This document shows positions 10,540 to 21,838 of a stretch of 64,000 nucleotides of DNA, in pieces (the first letter of the stretch is position 1; each line of letters opens with the position of its first letter). This DNA comes from Saccopteryx bilineata (lineage: Eukaryota; Chordata; Mammalia; Chiroptera; Emballonuridae). The notes under the pieces were generated by a model. It searched no databases. It was not told where the DNA came from and saw nothing but the letters and a program-made list of their open reading frames with translations. The position numbers were made by a program, and so were the translations under genes. Location of the stretch: assembly GCF_036850765.1 (NCBI RefSeq), contig NC_089493.1, positions 128,284,239 to 128,348,238 of the forward strand, written 5' to 3'.

Positions 10540-10737
10540 CTCCTTTTCTTCTTCTTTAAAAACACTTTTCCTATTGATTGATTGAGAGAGAGAGAAGCAT
10601 CAACTTGTTGTTCCATTTAGTTGTTTCATTTAGTTGTGCACTCATTGATTGCTTCTGGTTTGTGTCCTGACCGGGGATCAAACCAGCAACCTTGGTGTGC
10701 CGAGACAACGCTTTAGCCACTGAGCCACCCAACTAGA
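10540..10737 (-). repeat. tRNA-derived SINE (VES-like), divergent
   Basis: Minus-oriented: an A/T tail (GATTGATTGAGAGAGAGAG) on the left and a tRNA-like head on the right (GACCGGGGATCAAACC, GCTTTAGCCACTGAGCCACC). The head keeps recognisable pol III B-box sequence. It resembles bat VES SINEs but is worn. Confidence 0.6.
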
Positions 10738-11422
10738 GTCCTGACTTCTTTTTTATCAACTGGCGACCTAAATTCTACGCCTCTGGGACACTTTTCCACA
10801 TCCTCAGAGAGACTTGGTTGCTTTTTCTTGCTCGGTTCCCATGTCCCTTGCTTCGCAGCAATAGTGTGAGCACATTGTAACCCTGAATTTTTATGTTTCC
10901 AGGTAGTGAGCTCCTTGCGGACAGGGACCCTTTCTTTACACTTTGGCATTACTTGTGTTACTGAACTCAGTGGGTTCACTGCTTGGGGTGCTCAATGCAG
11001 GAGTGAGATGTGGTTGTCATAAGGCAGTTTTATTTACTTGCAGCAAGTAAAAGAGACAAGGAATTCATATCCAAAGCTTTGTCTCCCAGAAAGGAGACCT
11101 CCCATTGCTTATATATACTATTGGGTCAATTACACTGTGATTTCTTCTTTGCAGTTGGCTACACTTATCCAGGTGAGTTCTTATCAAGCTCATTCTGTTT
11201 ATATCTGTTCTTCAGAAATACTGTGCTACCTTTTAACATTTAGGAAGAATAACATTATTAATAACATTTGAACTGCATATACCTTGAAACCCTTGTCCTA
11301 TCTACACACTTGTACCTGGTATGAGGGCTGGCTTACATTGTCTGCCTACTAAGAGTTGAATGAGAGAAGCTCTAAGGAGAAGGCAGGTGGATGTCACATG
11401 GACCTTACTGCTGCATACCATT
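10738..11422. other. No feature recognised
   Basis: About 680 bp with only short chance open frames, no recognised repeat and no RNA gene. Confidence 0.5.
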
Positions 11423-11434
11423 AAGATAGGAAGA

Positions 11435-11829
11435 GGCCCTGGCCGGTTGGCTCAGTAGTAGAGCATCGGCCTGGCGTGCAGAAGTCCCGGGTTCAATTCC
11501 CGGCCAGGGCACACAGGAGAAGTGCCCATCTGCTTCTCCACCCCCGCCCTTCCTCTCTGACTCTTTCTTCCCCTCCCGCAGCGAGGCTCCATTGGAGCAA
11601 GGATGGCCCGGGCACTGGGGATGGCTCCTTGGCCTCTGCCCCAGGCGCTAGAGTGGCTCTGGTCACAACAGAGTGATGCCCCGGAGGGGCAGAGCATCGC
11701 CCCCTGGTGGGCAGAGTGTTGCCCCCTGGTGGGCGTACCAGGTGGATCCTGGTCGGGCGCATGCGGGAGTCTGTCTGACTGTCTCTCCCCATTTTCAGCT
11801 TCAGAAAAATACAAAAAAAAAAAAAAAAA
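11435..11829 (+). repeat. tRNA-derived SINE (bat, long type), full length
   Basis: About 395 bp: tRNA-like head (GGTTGGCTCAGTAGTAGAGC A box, GGGTTCAATTCCCGG B box), a body ending GAAAAATAC, and a poly(A) tail. A perfect 12-bp target duplication AAGATAGGAAGA lies at 11423-11434 and 11830-11841. It is a retroposed SINE, not a tRNA gene: the head is followed by the SINE body and lacks a pol III terminator. Confidence 0.9.
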
Positions 11830-11841
11830 AAGATAGGAAGA

Positions 11842-12149
11842 ATAGCTAGCTAGCATCATGGAATAACAGAATCAGAATCTATCAAATGCTCCATAGCTTG
11901 AAAAAAATAGACCAAATATGCCAAGATGAATTGAAATAGGACCAAGTGTGGAGTCCTGTTTTTTGGGTTTTTTTTTTGAATCCTGTTTTTAGGTCTAAAA
12001 AAGCATTTATTTGAGTATTGGGTGTAAGCGGTAGAAATATCAGGAAAAGAAACCTAGTGGTCTTTGTGGGGCTACTTAAAAATGCTGACATGATTCAAAG
12101 CCACATTAATGGAAATATACTAACTTCTCTACCTCTGATTTTTGGCATG
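11842..12149. other. No feature recognised
   Basis: About 310 bp of AT-rich sequence with no gene or clear repeat. Confidence 0.5.
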
Positions 12150-12490
12150 TCACCAACATCAGTCCACACAGGGTCCCTTTCTTGTTTTGTTTGTTTTTCA
12201 ATTTACCTTTCCTGTCTGTTCCTTGCCTGCCTAGAATACACTCTTCTTGTTTGTATGCTTTTGTATAAACTGTGTAGTGTTTTTCTTGTACATTTATATA
12301 AATGGTATGATATAACAGAGCTCATTTGTCTTATTTTTCCCACTCAGCACTGTTGTTAAATTTCCTTTTGTACATGAAGTTCATTGCTTCCAAATGCTTC
12401 TAAATGCTAAATGCCCCTACATTGTACCTAACTACTCACTCCCCTGGTTATAGCAACTCAAATTACTTTCAACTTCTTGCAATCACAGGT
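12150..12490 (-). repeat. Old L1M-like 3' fragment
   Basis: Text such as ACATTTATATAAATGGTATG and TTTTTCCCACTCAGCACTGT matches the reverse strand of old mammalian L1 3' ends as I remember them. No coding remains. Confidence 0.45.
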
Positions 12491-12835
12491 AACATTGGGG
12501 AAGAAAATTTTTGTTGCATCCACAAAAACACTTGTTCTTACCTAATTCGAATGTGCTGATCTCAAATCTGAAATTAGTTTTTCTCTGTAAGCTACAGTTT
12601 TTTGCAATTCAAGATTCTAGGTTTTCAGCTTATTGTAAAATTTTCAACATTTAGTTTAACATAATGAAGAAGAATGTCTTCTTGGGCATCATTTTTGTGA
12701 AAGTATAATAATTTATATAATGCAGTAAATACACTAATACACTAAAATGTATGATTGCATCAGAATTTGTCTACAATTTCAAAATAGAACATATTAAAAC
12801 ACTTATTTTAATCATAAAATTTGTGCAAAACTTGT

Positions 12836-14462
12836 TTAAATTCTATTCAGGCAAAAATTTGCATTTGTAGCTTTTGCGTTTGTGTGCTTGTTGAGGACAA
12901 TCTCGTTTGATGCTCCAGCAGTAGTCTGCTCATCACTAACAGCTCCAAGATTTTTGGGAAACTTATCAAGGTGACTGTTCAGGAAGTGAATCTTAATGCT
13001 CGTGTTACATCTAATGTCACGGAAAGCCAACAGCATCCTTTGAACCAGAAGTTCGTAGTTTTTTGCTTTTTTGTTGCCAAGGAAGTTCTTTGTAACTGCC
13101 ACAAAAGACTTCCATGCTGCTTTCTCCTCCTTATTCATCTTCCTGGAAAATTCTTCATCACGTATGATGGTTCAAATTTGAAGTCCATCGAATACACCTG
13201 CTTTTATCTTCTCAAAAGACAAGGCAGGAAAAGCAGAAATAATACATTGAAAGAATTCACTTTCTTTATTCAAAGCCTGAACAAACTGCTTCATTAAGCC
13301 AAGTTTGATGTGAAGTGGGGGGAAAATGATCCTATCTCAATTAACTACAGGTTTATTTGCAATATTTTGAATTCCTACTTCCAGAGCTTCATGTTTCAGC
13401 CACTCCTTCCATGTCCAGTGTTTCTCCTGAGCTGGGCTGTCCCACAAACACAGAAAGCACAGATACTTTGTGAAACCTCTCTGTTGTTCTAGCAGGAAAT
13501 TTACCATTTTAAGGTCCACACAAATGATCCAGTTATGCTCCTCATACTTCAGAAAGTTGAGGACAATTTTTATGTCATTATAATCTTCTCGCAGATGAGT
13601 TGAATAAACAATTGGAACCGCTGCATAAACATTACCGTTATGTAGAACACATTTCAGACTCCGTTTAAAGCTGTCAAGAAATAGCCGCCATTCTGTTGGA
13701 CTGTAAGTGGTAACACCTAGCTGGCTGAGAAGACCACTGATAACATGACAGTAAACAAAGTGTTTGTCTTTGGAAAAAAGTCCACAAAAATTTGTTCATG
13801 CTTCCTGAAATGGGATACTTTAGCTGACTGGTGAAGTACATTCTTTCTTGAAGCCTGGAGGCTAATAACTCAGTTGCTTTCTTTGATAGGCCTGAATCTC
13901 TTCCTAAGTCATTCAATTCAGGTTGGCTAAACTGCTGAGGGGTTAATGACTGCTTGACATCAGAAGAAGACCCTTCAGATTCTACAACCATTTCCTCATG
14001 CATCTTATCAAAATACACTTGATCACCATGTTCACTTTCTTCGTCCTTAGAAGAAATAAAACCATTGAAAACTGGAACCAGGAGTGTCTCAGAGTGTGGG
14101 ATAGGTCATATTGCTGAAGGAATATTAGGTATGCAATCATATGCCATTTTTTCTTGCCGATGCGCTTTGGATGGATCAGACAGAAATAACAGTCACTGCT
14201 GTGGTCCTTAGGTTCACGCCAAACCATGGGAATACCAAAAGGCATTCCTTTGCATTTTCCTTTTGTCCAGTCAGGAAGCATTTCCTCACAATTATGACAC
14301 ACAATATGAGGAGCCCAATTCATGTCTTGATTGCCAAGGGGAACTTGAAAATATCATAAATGATGAAATATTGCACCTTTGATGTTGAAGTGTGTAATAG
14401 CCACATACATAACAGAAGGTGTCAGGACTATTCTTACATTTACACCTACTCGAAGAAGCCAT
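12836..14462 (-). pseudogene. Degenerate intronless coding relic of an unclassified multi-copy (probably transposon) protein family
   Basis: The minus strand from an ATG at 14462 gives about 540 codons in one uninterrupted genomic stretch, with several frameshifts and stops. A cysteine-rich N-terminus (CKCKN..FCYVCGYYT) comes first, then GIPMVWREPKDHSSDCYFC (near 14200-14240). A QPELNDLGRDSGLSKKATEL segment lies near 13860-13920 and a VVNFLL/CFLCLWDS segment near 13440-13500. The last block has NFLGNKKAKNYELLVQRML and SIKIHFLNSHLDKFPKNLGA (12960-13090). These blocks, in this order, recall a protein present in many copies in arthropods, Hydra and some vertebrates. Its usual end (a tyrosine/cysteine-tryptophan block) is lost after 12900. 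I cannot assign a superfamily. No terminal repeats were found. Confidence 0.6.
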
Positions 14463-14769
14463 GATTCAATCTTAAAACAAAATAAGAGGGTGTTTTTTAT
14501 CAGATAATAATTTTTTACATTTGAAAACAACTACAATTATGTAAAAGTGATGTTTGTAAAACATTAATTGCCTTGGGGTTATGTTCAATCCAGGAGTTGT
14601 TGACCTTAAACTCCAATTTAAAAACCAATGTATGCCATTAACTGTAACAAAAAGAAATTAAAATTGCATAAAAAATAGAGCATGCACCAAAAAATGGATT
14701 TCAGATTTGGAATCAGCGATGCAGAAATATATAGAAAAACTTCTAAAACCTCATGCAACAGAAAATGAA

Positions 14770-15250
14770 AAAAAAAATTGTTCCCCATTGTAATAGCTAT
14801 AGTGTGAGCATCCTGGTACAGGCTCCTCATGGACCCATAGGAGAAAGCACTTGGGATATTCACCTGGGAAAGAATCTGCTGGGTCAGGGGGCAATGCATC
14901 CTAACCACTTGGATGATCTTGGCTGCTGTCTCGAGTGGTTGCATCATTTGACACTCTCACCAATGGTTGGAGTTGTACAGTTCCCACATCCCCACCAACA
15001 TTTGCTATTACTTAACTTCTCTTTATGCCAGTATAACATATATAAAGTAATTTTTTGGTCATTTTAATTTGCGTTTCTTTGGTTACTAGTTTGGCTCGAG
15101 CATCTTTTCAAATACTCCTTAGCTTTTTGAGTTTCTTCTCCATTAACTATCTGGTTGTTATTCTTTGCCTTGTTCTATTGTGGTGCCTATTCAGTCTTGA
15201 TTTGTGGGAGTTCTCAGCATTTTCTAGATATTGGTCCCTATCCCCCACCT
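14770..15250 (-). repeat. L1 3'-region fragment (old)
   Basis: Plus-strand text CCCCACCAACATTTGCTATTA followed by TTTAATTTGCGTTTCTTTGG and GAGCATCTTTTCAAATACTC is the reverse complement of the L1 ORF2 end. Heavily diverged, no usable frame. Confidence 0.65.
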
Positions 15251-15744
15251 TGTTTGGGACATGGCAAATAGGACTCAACTGTCCTGCCCATTCTGATCTG
15301 ACAGTCCGGAGAATCGTGTTCTGCCCTGGGGGGAGGGTCATATTTCAAGAGGCCCAGCAAGGCTGGCACAAAGAAGAGATACTTGCTGTGTGACCCTAAG
15401 GCCACATCATATAAGAGCTGCATCGATGTGTGGAGTTTGCAAGGACACTGATTTCAAGTAACATGGAGGCAGAATTTACAGTGATCACAGCCACCTGAGT
15501 GTGTGCTGCGCACCCTGGGGGGGGGGGGCAGTGAGGACCTGAGAAGCTTCGGGAGCATTGAAGCAGCACACGGTTCCCTGAGGGGCTGCCGCAGAAGGGC
15601 TCTAAGCCTTAGATGGCTCCTTCCAACTCTGAAACTTTTCTGAACTCCTGTGAGTCACCGCGTGCTGATGTCAGAGAAGGAGCCATAGAAGAGGAGGCTA
15701 AGAGAGAAGCAAGTCTTGGGCTGCTTCTGATATACTGCAGGTTT
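15251..15744. other. No gene; G run
   Basis: No recognised gene or repeat. A run of ten G residues occurs near 15518-15527. Confidence 0.5.
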
Positions 15745-16068
15745 ATTACAATGTACCAGGGGCTTGAACAATAAACATTAGTTTCTCACACTTCCAAAGG
15801 CTGGGAAGGCCAAATTCAAGGTGCTGGAAGCTTCCCTGTCTGTTGAGACCTCTTCCTGGTTCATAGACAACCATCTGTACTATGTCCTTACCCAGTGGAA
15901 AGGATGAGAGAGCTCTCTGGGGTCTCTGTTACAAAGGCACTAATGCCATTCATGAGGACTGCATCTCATGACCCAGTCACTCCCAAAGGCTCCACCTCCT
16001 AAAATCATCCCATTGGAGGTTAGTGTTTCAATGTAGGAATATTGGGGGACACAAACTCGGCCCATACA
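15745..16068 (-). repeat. MaLR-type LTR (MLT1/MST-like), reverse orientation
   Basis: The plus strand reads as the reverse of a MaLR LTR: TTTCTCACACTTCCAAAGGC, then CTTCCTGGTTCATAGACAAC, AGGCACTAATGCCATTCATG and ATTGGGGGACACAAA. The blocks are in the expected reversed order. Confidence 0.7.
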
Positions 16069-16201
16069 ATTCTTTTATTTCTCTTACATTCTATGTCCTT
16101 CACGTATCACAGTGTGGCTCTTCTCACTGCCCCGGGCTTTGTAAGAGCTGCTCATACCCCTTGTGCACAGTTGTTTTCATACGTACATTTACACATTAGC
16201 T

Positions 16202-16375
16202 AACCCATACCAACACACACTCACCCATGCACAAGTACACAGGCAGACACACTCACCCATGCACAAGTACACAGACACACACAAACATACCCACACACAA
16301 GTACACAGGCACACATCCCACACACAGGTACATAGGCCCACACACTCTCCCATGCACAGGTACACAGGCACATAT
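16202..16375. repeat. CA-rich minisatellite
   Basis: About five imperfect units of roughly 30-35 bp built on CACCCATGCACAAGTACACA. They give long shadow open frames on both strands with no protein meaning. Confidence 0.8.
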
Positions 16376-16389
16376 GCATATTGCAATTA

Positions 16390-19300
16390 ATATTAAATGC
16401 CCCCAAATACACATGACACTATTCATGTACCTCTGCCTCCACACAGTGGCTCAAACATGTTTGTTTGCTTCCAAAGGGTTGGGGATGGTTTGGGGTTTAG
16501 TATGAAAGGCCACAAGAGTCCCTGAGCAGCTTCATGTGGCGACTTCATTTCTGATGTTTCATCCCCACCAGCACATCTGAGGGAAGTGGGCCTGTGTTCT
16601 TCAGGGAGGTTACTGGCTTTCCACAATTCACTTCGTTCCATGGGCCAGAGTGTTGTGCAGGCACAGGGAGCCCTTGCTAACTGGGCTTTGATCCAACCCT
16701 CTCCACTCCCAACCTTTGGAATTTGGCCTCTTTCCTTCCAAGAGCCCTGCCCCCCAGTCAGACTTCTCCCTAATGTAGCACCTGGGTCATTAAGCTTCTG
16801 GGTCTTGCATCTTCTTCACCCTGGCTTAGGGCTGTTCATGTTTCCGAGCACATGTAGGTGATATACTGCAGGAAGCAGCATGTGCAGAGAGGCTGCAGCT
16901 TCCAACACTGGAAGCTGTTTCTGTGGGTGGAGATAATCCTGGGGCTGACTGATCCTTCCCCTCTCGAGAGCCCTTGGGTGGAGCCAGGCAGCTGAGAAGC
17001 ACTCTCCTAGAACAAGGGGCAAAGGATGACAATCAGACAATTAATGGAACAGGGAACTCAGGAAGATGCTCAAACTGCATTATTAATCAAGGAAATGGAG
17101 GTTAACACAATGATGGAAGGTTATTATGTGTTACCAGCAAAAAGAGAAGCCAAGTGATAGCGATTATTGGCAGGGATATGGGGGCGCCGTGCTCTCACCA
17201 CTGGTGACTCCATGCTCGCTGTCTGCCCACAGACTCAGAGGGGATGATGTGTTGGCCACATGTTCCTTCCTAGTGACCTTGGCGGCATGTGGGCCTAAAT
17301 ACCTGAGAGCTTGCGGCAGAGGTGCCCACCCTGGGTGTGGAGGAGCGGGAAGGGGAGGCGCTGCACGCTGGCTGGGAGAAGCCTTCCCAAGGAGGTCATG
17401 GGAAACCTAGACAGGATCCTCCCCTGGGAGCCCTGCCCCAGGTGAGTGCCCACGGAGCCTCTGTCTGGCCTGGGGGTGGGAGAGTAATTGAGGGCCCCTG
17501 CAACTCCTACTCTGGCTGACCCTCAGCCCCCCGAGGCTGCAGGAGCAGCCATGTTCTCGGTAGACTGCCGCACCGTTGAATGCGGGTCCAGGAAACTTTA
17601 AAAAGCACTGGTGTGGAGAAAGTAGTGGTCCCAGGGCAAAGCATGGAACACAGGAGCCTGGACAGCCCAAGAACTGCAGGAGGGAGGCTGAGAAAGGGCC
17701 ACGCTCCATGACAAGGGTGAAGAAAGGCTGCAAGTGACCATGCAAAGGGTTTTTCCCTCCTAACAAAGGCTAGCTAGCTTTAAGGCATGATAGAGGAGAT
17801 GAAAAATTCAAATGCAATGAACTGAACATCCAGCCAGAATACCCATGCTCCTAAGTCTGAGATTTACTCAGAAAATATCAGTTTGCCCAAGGATGATACA
17901 GTCTACAGACCTTCCCTGGTAGCTTAAAGGCGTGTTTCCCTGATGAAAAGCTGTGCCGCCTTCCTGATGGACAGGGCAACAGGGAGACAGAGAGTACATT
18001 AGAGCAGAAGGGCCAGAGCTTCAGGAGAGGGGGAACTGTGGTCCTCAAAAAGGCCCCGCGCTGCTGCCCTTGGGGGACTTGTTCTGGGGGCATGTCCTCC
18101 TGAGTGTGGCTTCCTGGCAGACTGAGGGATTTCAAGGGCCAGGGAAAAAGTGTTTACAAAGGGAGAGAGGAGTTGGTGGAAAATTTAAATGTCAGGTAAG
18201 GATGTGAAAACAATTTCCCGTCATTTCGCGAAAGGTATGAACAACAGCATCTGGGAATAAAGGCTAGCCCTTCAAGTGGAGCACACTGAGCCCTGATGGG
18301 GCCCAGATGTGGCTGAGCCTCTGCATGGCTGTGCCCACGTGGGAGCAGGACTCAGCATCTGCGTCACTAGCAAGTGATGCAGATGGTATTGGGGATTCCT
18401 TCTGTGCAGTCCTGAGACAGAAGGCAACTTTGCAAACTGCAAAACAGAACCAAAGTCAAGCAGCACTTGGTCACCTCCATTGTGGCCCTGACCCTCCATG
18501 GTGGCCAATGGCCTCAGCTCCGTCTCTTCACTCCCCAGCCTGCCCCCACCCCTCCCTGACCCCTGGAAAGTTTGAACTAGACACCAGACTGCCATTTTAT
18601 TGCTTCCTAATAAAAATGTGCAGGACCCAAGGAATAAAATAGTTGAACTCTGTTGTGCCGACACCCCTGCATTCCAGCGGTGAGTCTGCCCTGTCCTTTA
18701 GCAGTTAGGTGAAGTGACTCCAGTGTGCTGTGGGAAAGCAGTGCTGTCCCCCAGGGTTTCGGTGCCAGGAGGGGCTTGGGTGGGGGAAGACAGCTCCCTC
18801 TCTGGCCGCTGTTTTCCTCAGGTCCCTGGCCTTTTCTCTCTTGCTTGGGGCATCTTGCAAAGGCTGTTTCCTGGGGTATTTCCCAAATTCCTGCCAGTTT
18901 ATTAGGCAGCACATTTTAGTCCCCTCTCTGCCTCCTCCTTCCCACCCAGCAAACTCCTTCTGGGGTTTTGCTTTGCATAATTAAAAGATTCATTAAGTTT
19001 TTCCAGAAGACAAAAGAGCAGATCTCTCCCTCAGAGGAATTCTATTCTAGTCTTAGGACTGCATCTCCAACTGCCGTCAGATTTATTATTTTAAAATAAT
19101 AACAACACACAGCTGGAGAGAGGGTAGATATTAGGGCATCTGCATCCTATGCTCAATGTCCAGGAGAAACAAATCCTAACCAGAAGCTGTTGGACTGGGT
19201 CTCCCAGCGTGCATGGGAGAACACATGGCAGCCCCTCAGTGTGCATCCGTGGGCAGGTGAGCGAATGTCTGGTGCTTCCGCCCCAGCAGTAGAGAGAGCT

Positions 19301-21302
19301 GTCACCTCAGAAGTGCTCCTGGCCTGCTCCCAACCCTGACTTCATCTTCACACACAAATCCCCATGGCCAAGAGCAAGATGCCACTCTTCCTATGCAGTC
19401 TGCATGGTCTTGCCATCACCTCCGTCTGTGACCCTCCTGGGTCCTGTGTTCCCCTTTGGGATTAACCCAAAGACAGGTAAGCGCCTTGACACAAGTTATG
19501 TGATGATACCCTGTCCTGGTGTAATGCAGGAGGTCCAACCTGGAAAATCAGGCTGGTGGTGTTACAGGATTTCAAAGAACAAGATGGAGTGGACATAGCC
19601 TCTATTACTTACATACAGGGGCGGCACTGATGGTGGCTGGCTAGAGGGAGTTCCATACCCCACTGAAGGGGGGGCATGGTTTTTATAGCTAAGTCCTGTG
19701 CAATTGCCTAAGTCAAACTCTGTCTAAGGATAAGCAAGTAGGTGAGCAGGCACGTAGTGGGTGGGAAGAAGCCTACGCACTGCTCTATGCTGTTTCTCCT
19801 GGAGAAGATCTGGTGACTCAGTTTCGTTGTCCTTAGTAAAACCTCATTACTCTCTTTTCCACAGCTCGCAGCCAGGATCTGTGACCATAGCACCAGGGAC
19901 TGGGGAGGGGCGGGGGCATGTCTAGCATTGATCCCGCACCCGGGGTGCTGTCTCTTGTGTCTGGGGGCTGTCCACTGCCTATGGAGATGGTCTCAGAACT
20001 GCACTAAGCTGTTGATGCCTCATCATAGCAGCTGAGTCCTGATAACCTGCCGTCCCACATTACCACAAGAGGCGTCAGCTAAGGCTGAAGAAATTTTGGA
20101 GGGTTGGAAGTCTAAACTGGGGGCAATTAGATGACCAGCACCATCTGCATGTTTCCTCAGGCTGCCGGGTTCTGGGGTACCCCCACAGGGGGGGGAACAC
20201 TTCCTCCTACCATTTTAAGTTCTGCAGCTGGCCCAAGAATTAGATTGACATAAGATGATGAATGGGAGAAAATCACACACGTGTATTTATATTTTCACGA
20301 GTACCCGGGAATCTTTGGAAGGAAAGTGAAGACCTGAAGAAGTTGTTTGGCCTGAAAGCTGAAGCACCCTTTTTACACAAAGAACAGTAAATTGTGGAGA
20401 TGTGACAAGACAAAGGCCTTGGGCTAGGGGCAGCAAATTGTGAGATGGAGACTAGGAATCATATATAGGGGAAACTAATGGATGATAAGGGTTATGCTAG
20501 GAGGTCTGTTTTTACAGCTCCATTTTGAGTGGAATCCCAGCACTGGTGATAACATTCTTCTCTCCTGGTACAGGAGGGACACCTGTCTTATGGACAGCTC
20601 CCGCCCCACCCCCCACTCTGAGCTGGAAAGGGAGGGGGAGCACTCTTCCCACACCTGCTGTTTCTCAGGTGTCTTCAGCTCTAAATAATCATTATGCCAA
20701 AGCAGCACAGTTGCGGTGGTATGTTCTGACCCTTTTCATTCCTGTCACTGCCCCAAGTGGGGGGATCACAGCCCTGAGCTGGTTTCTACTGTCATCAGGG
20801 CTGGGACCTGTGGCTGTGAGGACTTCTCGTCACTTTGTGCTGGCGACATCACAACTCTGTTCTTCTCGTGCCCCTGCTCTCCTAAGAAACCTTGTCAGGC
20901 TGCTTGAGCCTCAGAGGGATTCTGCTTGGGGTATTGTGAGCACAGTCTTTGGGAAGACCATGGACATTTGGCTGACGTCCAGTCAGAGGTCAAACCTATA
21001 CCCGAACTTCCCTGTGAATATGGAGCCAAAGATAACAGGTTACAGCCTTTCAGGACAGATCCCTCAGGGCCAGACTGTACAGGAAATGAGGTAAAAGAGG
21101 CGGGTTACCAATGTCATCTGTCCTGGGGGCTGTCTCTGAGCAGCAGGGGGAGGGCTGAGGAGGTGAAGCCAAGGTCCTGAAAGCCAGAACTGGGTGCATG
21201 GAGAGGTGGCTTTGGGGAAACAATGGTATCTGTCACAGGTCAGTAATCCCTCCTGTCTTCTGGACCAACAGTCTGCATTTTCTCTGGAAAAGAAGCAAGT
21301 GG
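16390..21302. other. Gene-free stretch, no confident feature
   Basis: About 4.9 kb without recognised exons, RNA genes or clear transposon. The longest open frame is 20525-21094 (+), 189 codons, with no family resemblance or protein-like motif; I take it as chance. The segments 19600-20050 and 20200-20750 have a vaguely LTR-like texture but no TG/CA ends, target duplication or named family could be fixed. This is the largest candidate for ordinary single-copy DNA in the window. Confidence 0.45.
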
Positions 21303-21307
21303 GTAGG

Positions 21308-21645
21308 TGTTAGAATCCATTGGAGTCCGAAAAGACCAGTGTAACAGGCTTTATTGAAAGGAAACCTGCCGGGCTGACTCGTAAGGGAGAGTCGCGCCAG
21401 GTACAGGCTAGGACCGCACTTTTTTAAGGGCTAGGGGAGCAGGAAGGGTTGTGGGGCATCAGGCGATTGGCTGCTGGACAAAGGATGGTATTTTATGGAA
21501 GTTCGAGTATATTTAACTTCTAGTGGTTTTCAATCATCCAGGACTTCTAGGCTTGTGACATCAGACATTCCTTTGTGGTTGGTCATCTGCCGCAAGCCCT
21601 GAAATGAAACTCATACCGGCAGGGTTAAATAAATGAAACCTAATA
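21308..21645 (-). repeat. 3' LTR of class I provirus
   Basis: 338 bp and readily alignable by eye to 27902-28244. Shared blocks include CCGGGCTGACTCGTAAGGGA and CTTCTAGTGGTTTTCAATCA. The plus-strand start is TGTTAG. The two LTRs differ by many substitutions and some small indels, so the insertion is not recent. Confidence 0.9.
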
Positions 21646-21838
21646 TTCCCGACTATTTGATATATATAAAAAAGGAAAGAGAGTGGTTCCTAGAGAGGCC
21701 TCAAGGGAAAAGGGACGAAGTTCATTATCTTCTGTAACTTCTTCCTGCTCAGTAGGGATGGTGAGGGGTTACGGCCTCTCTAAGGATCACTCTCAGTGAG
21801 CAGATGCAGTGATGGCTTCTTGTCGGGTAGGGGTGTAT

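Noticed and set aside
11445..11515. tRNA gene
   Set aside because: A and B boxes are present, but they are the head of a ~390-bp SINE with target duplication and A tail. The same holds for the heads near 28990, 30120, 34050, 35450, 46760, 48300 and 60280.
16202..16375. CRISPR-like repeat array
   Set aside because: Units are imperfect, contiguous and CA-rich with no unique spacers, in mammalian DNA. It is a minisatellite.
19600..20750. LTRs of another ERV
   Set aside because: LTR-like texture, but no TG/CA ends, polyadenylation-promoter pairing, partner copy or target duplication could be established.
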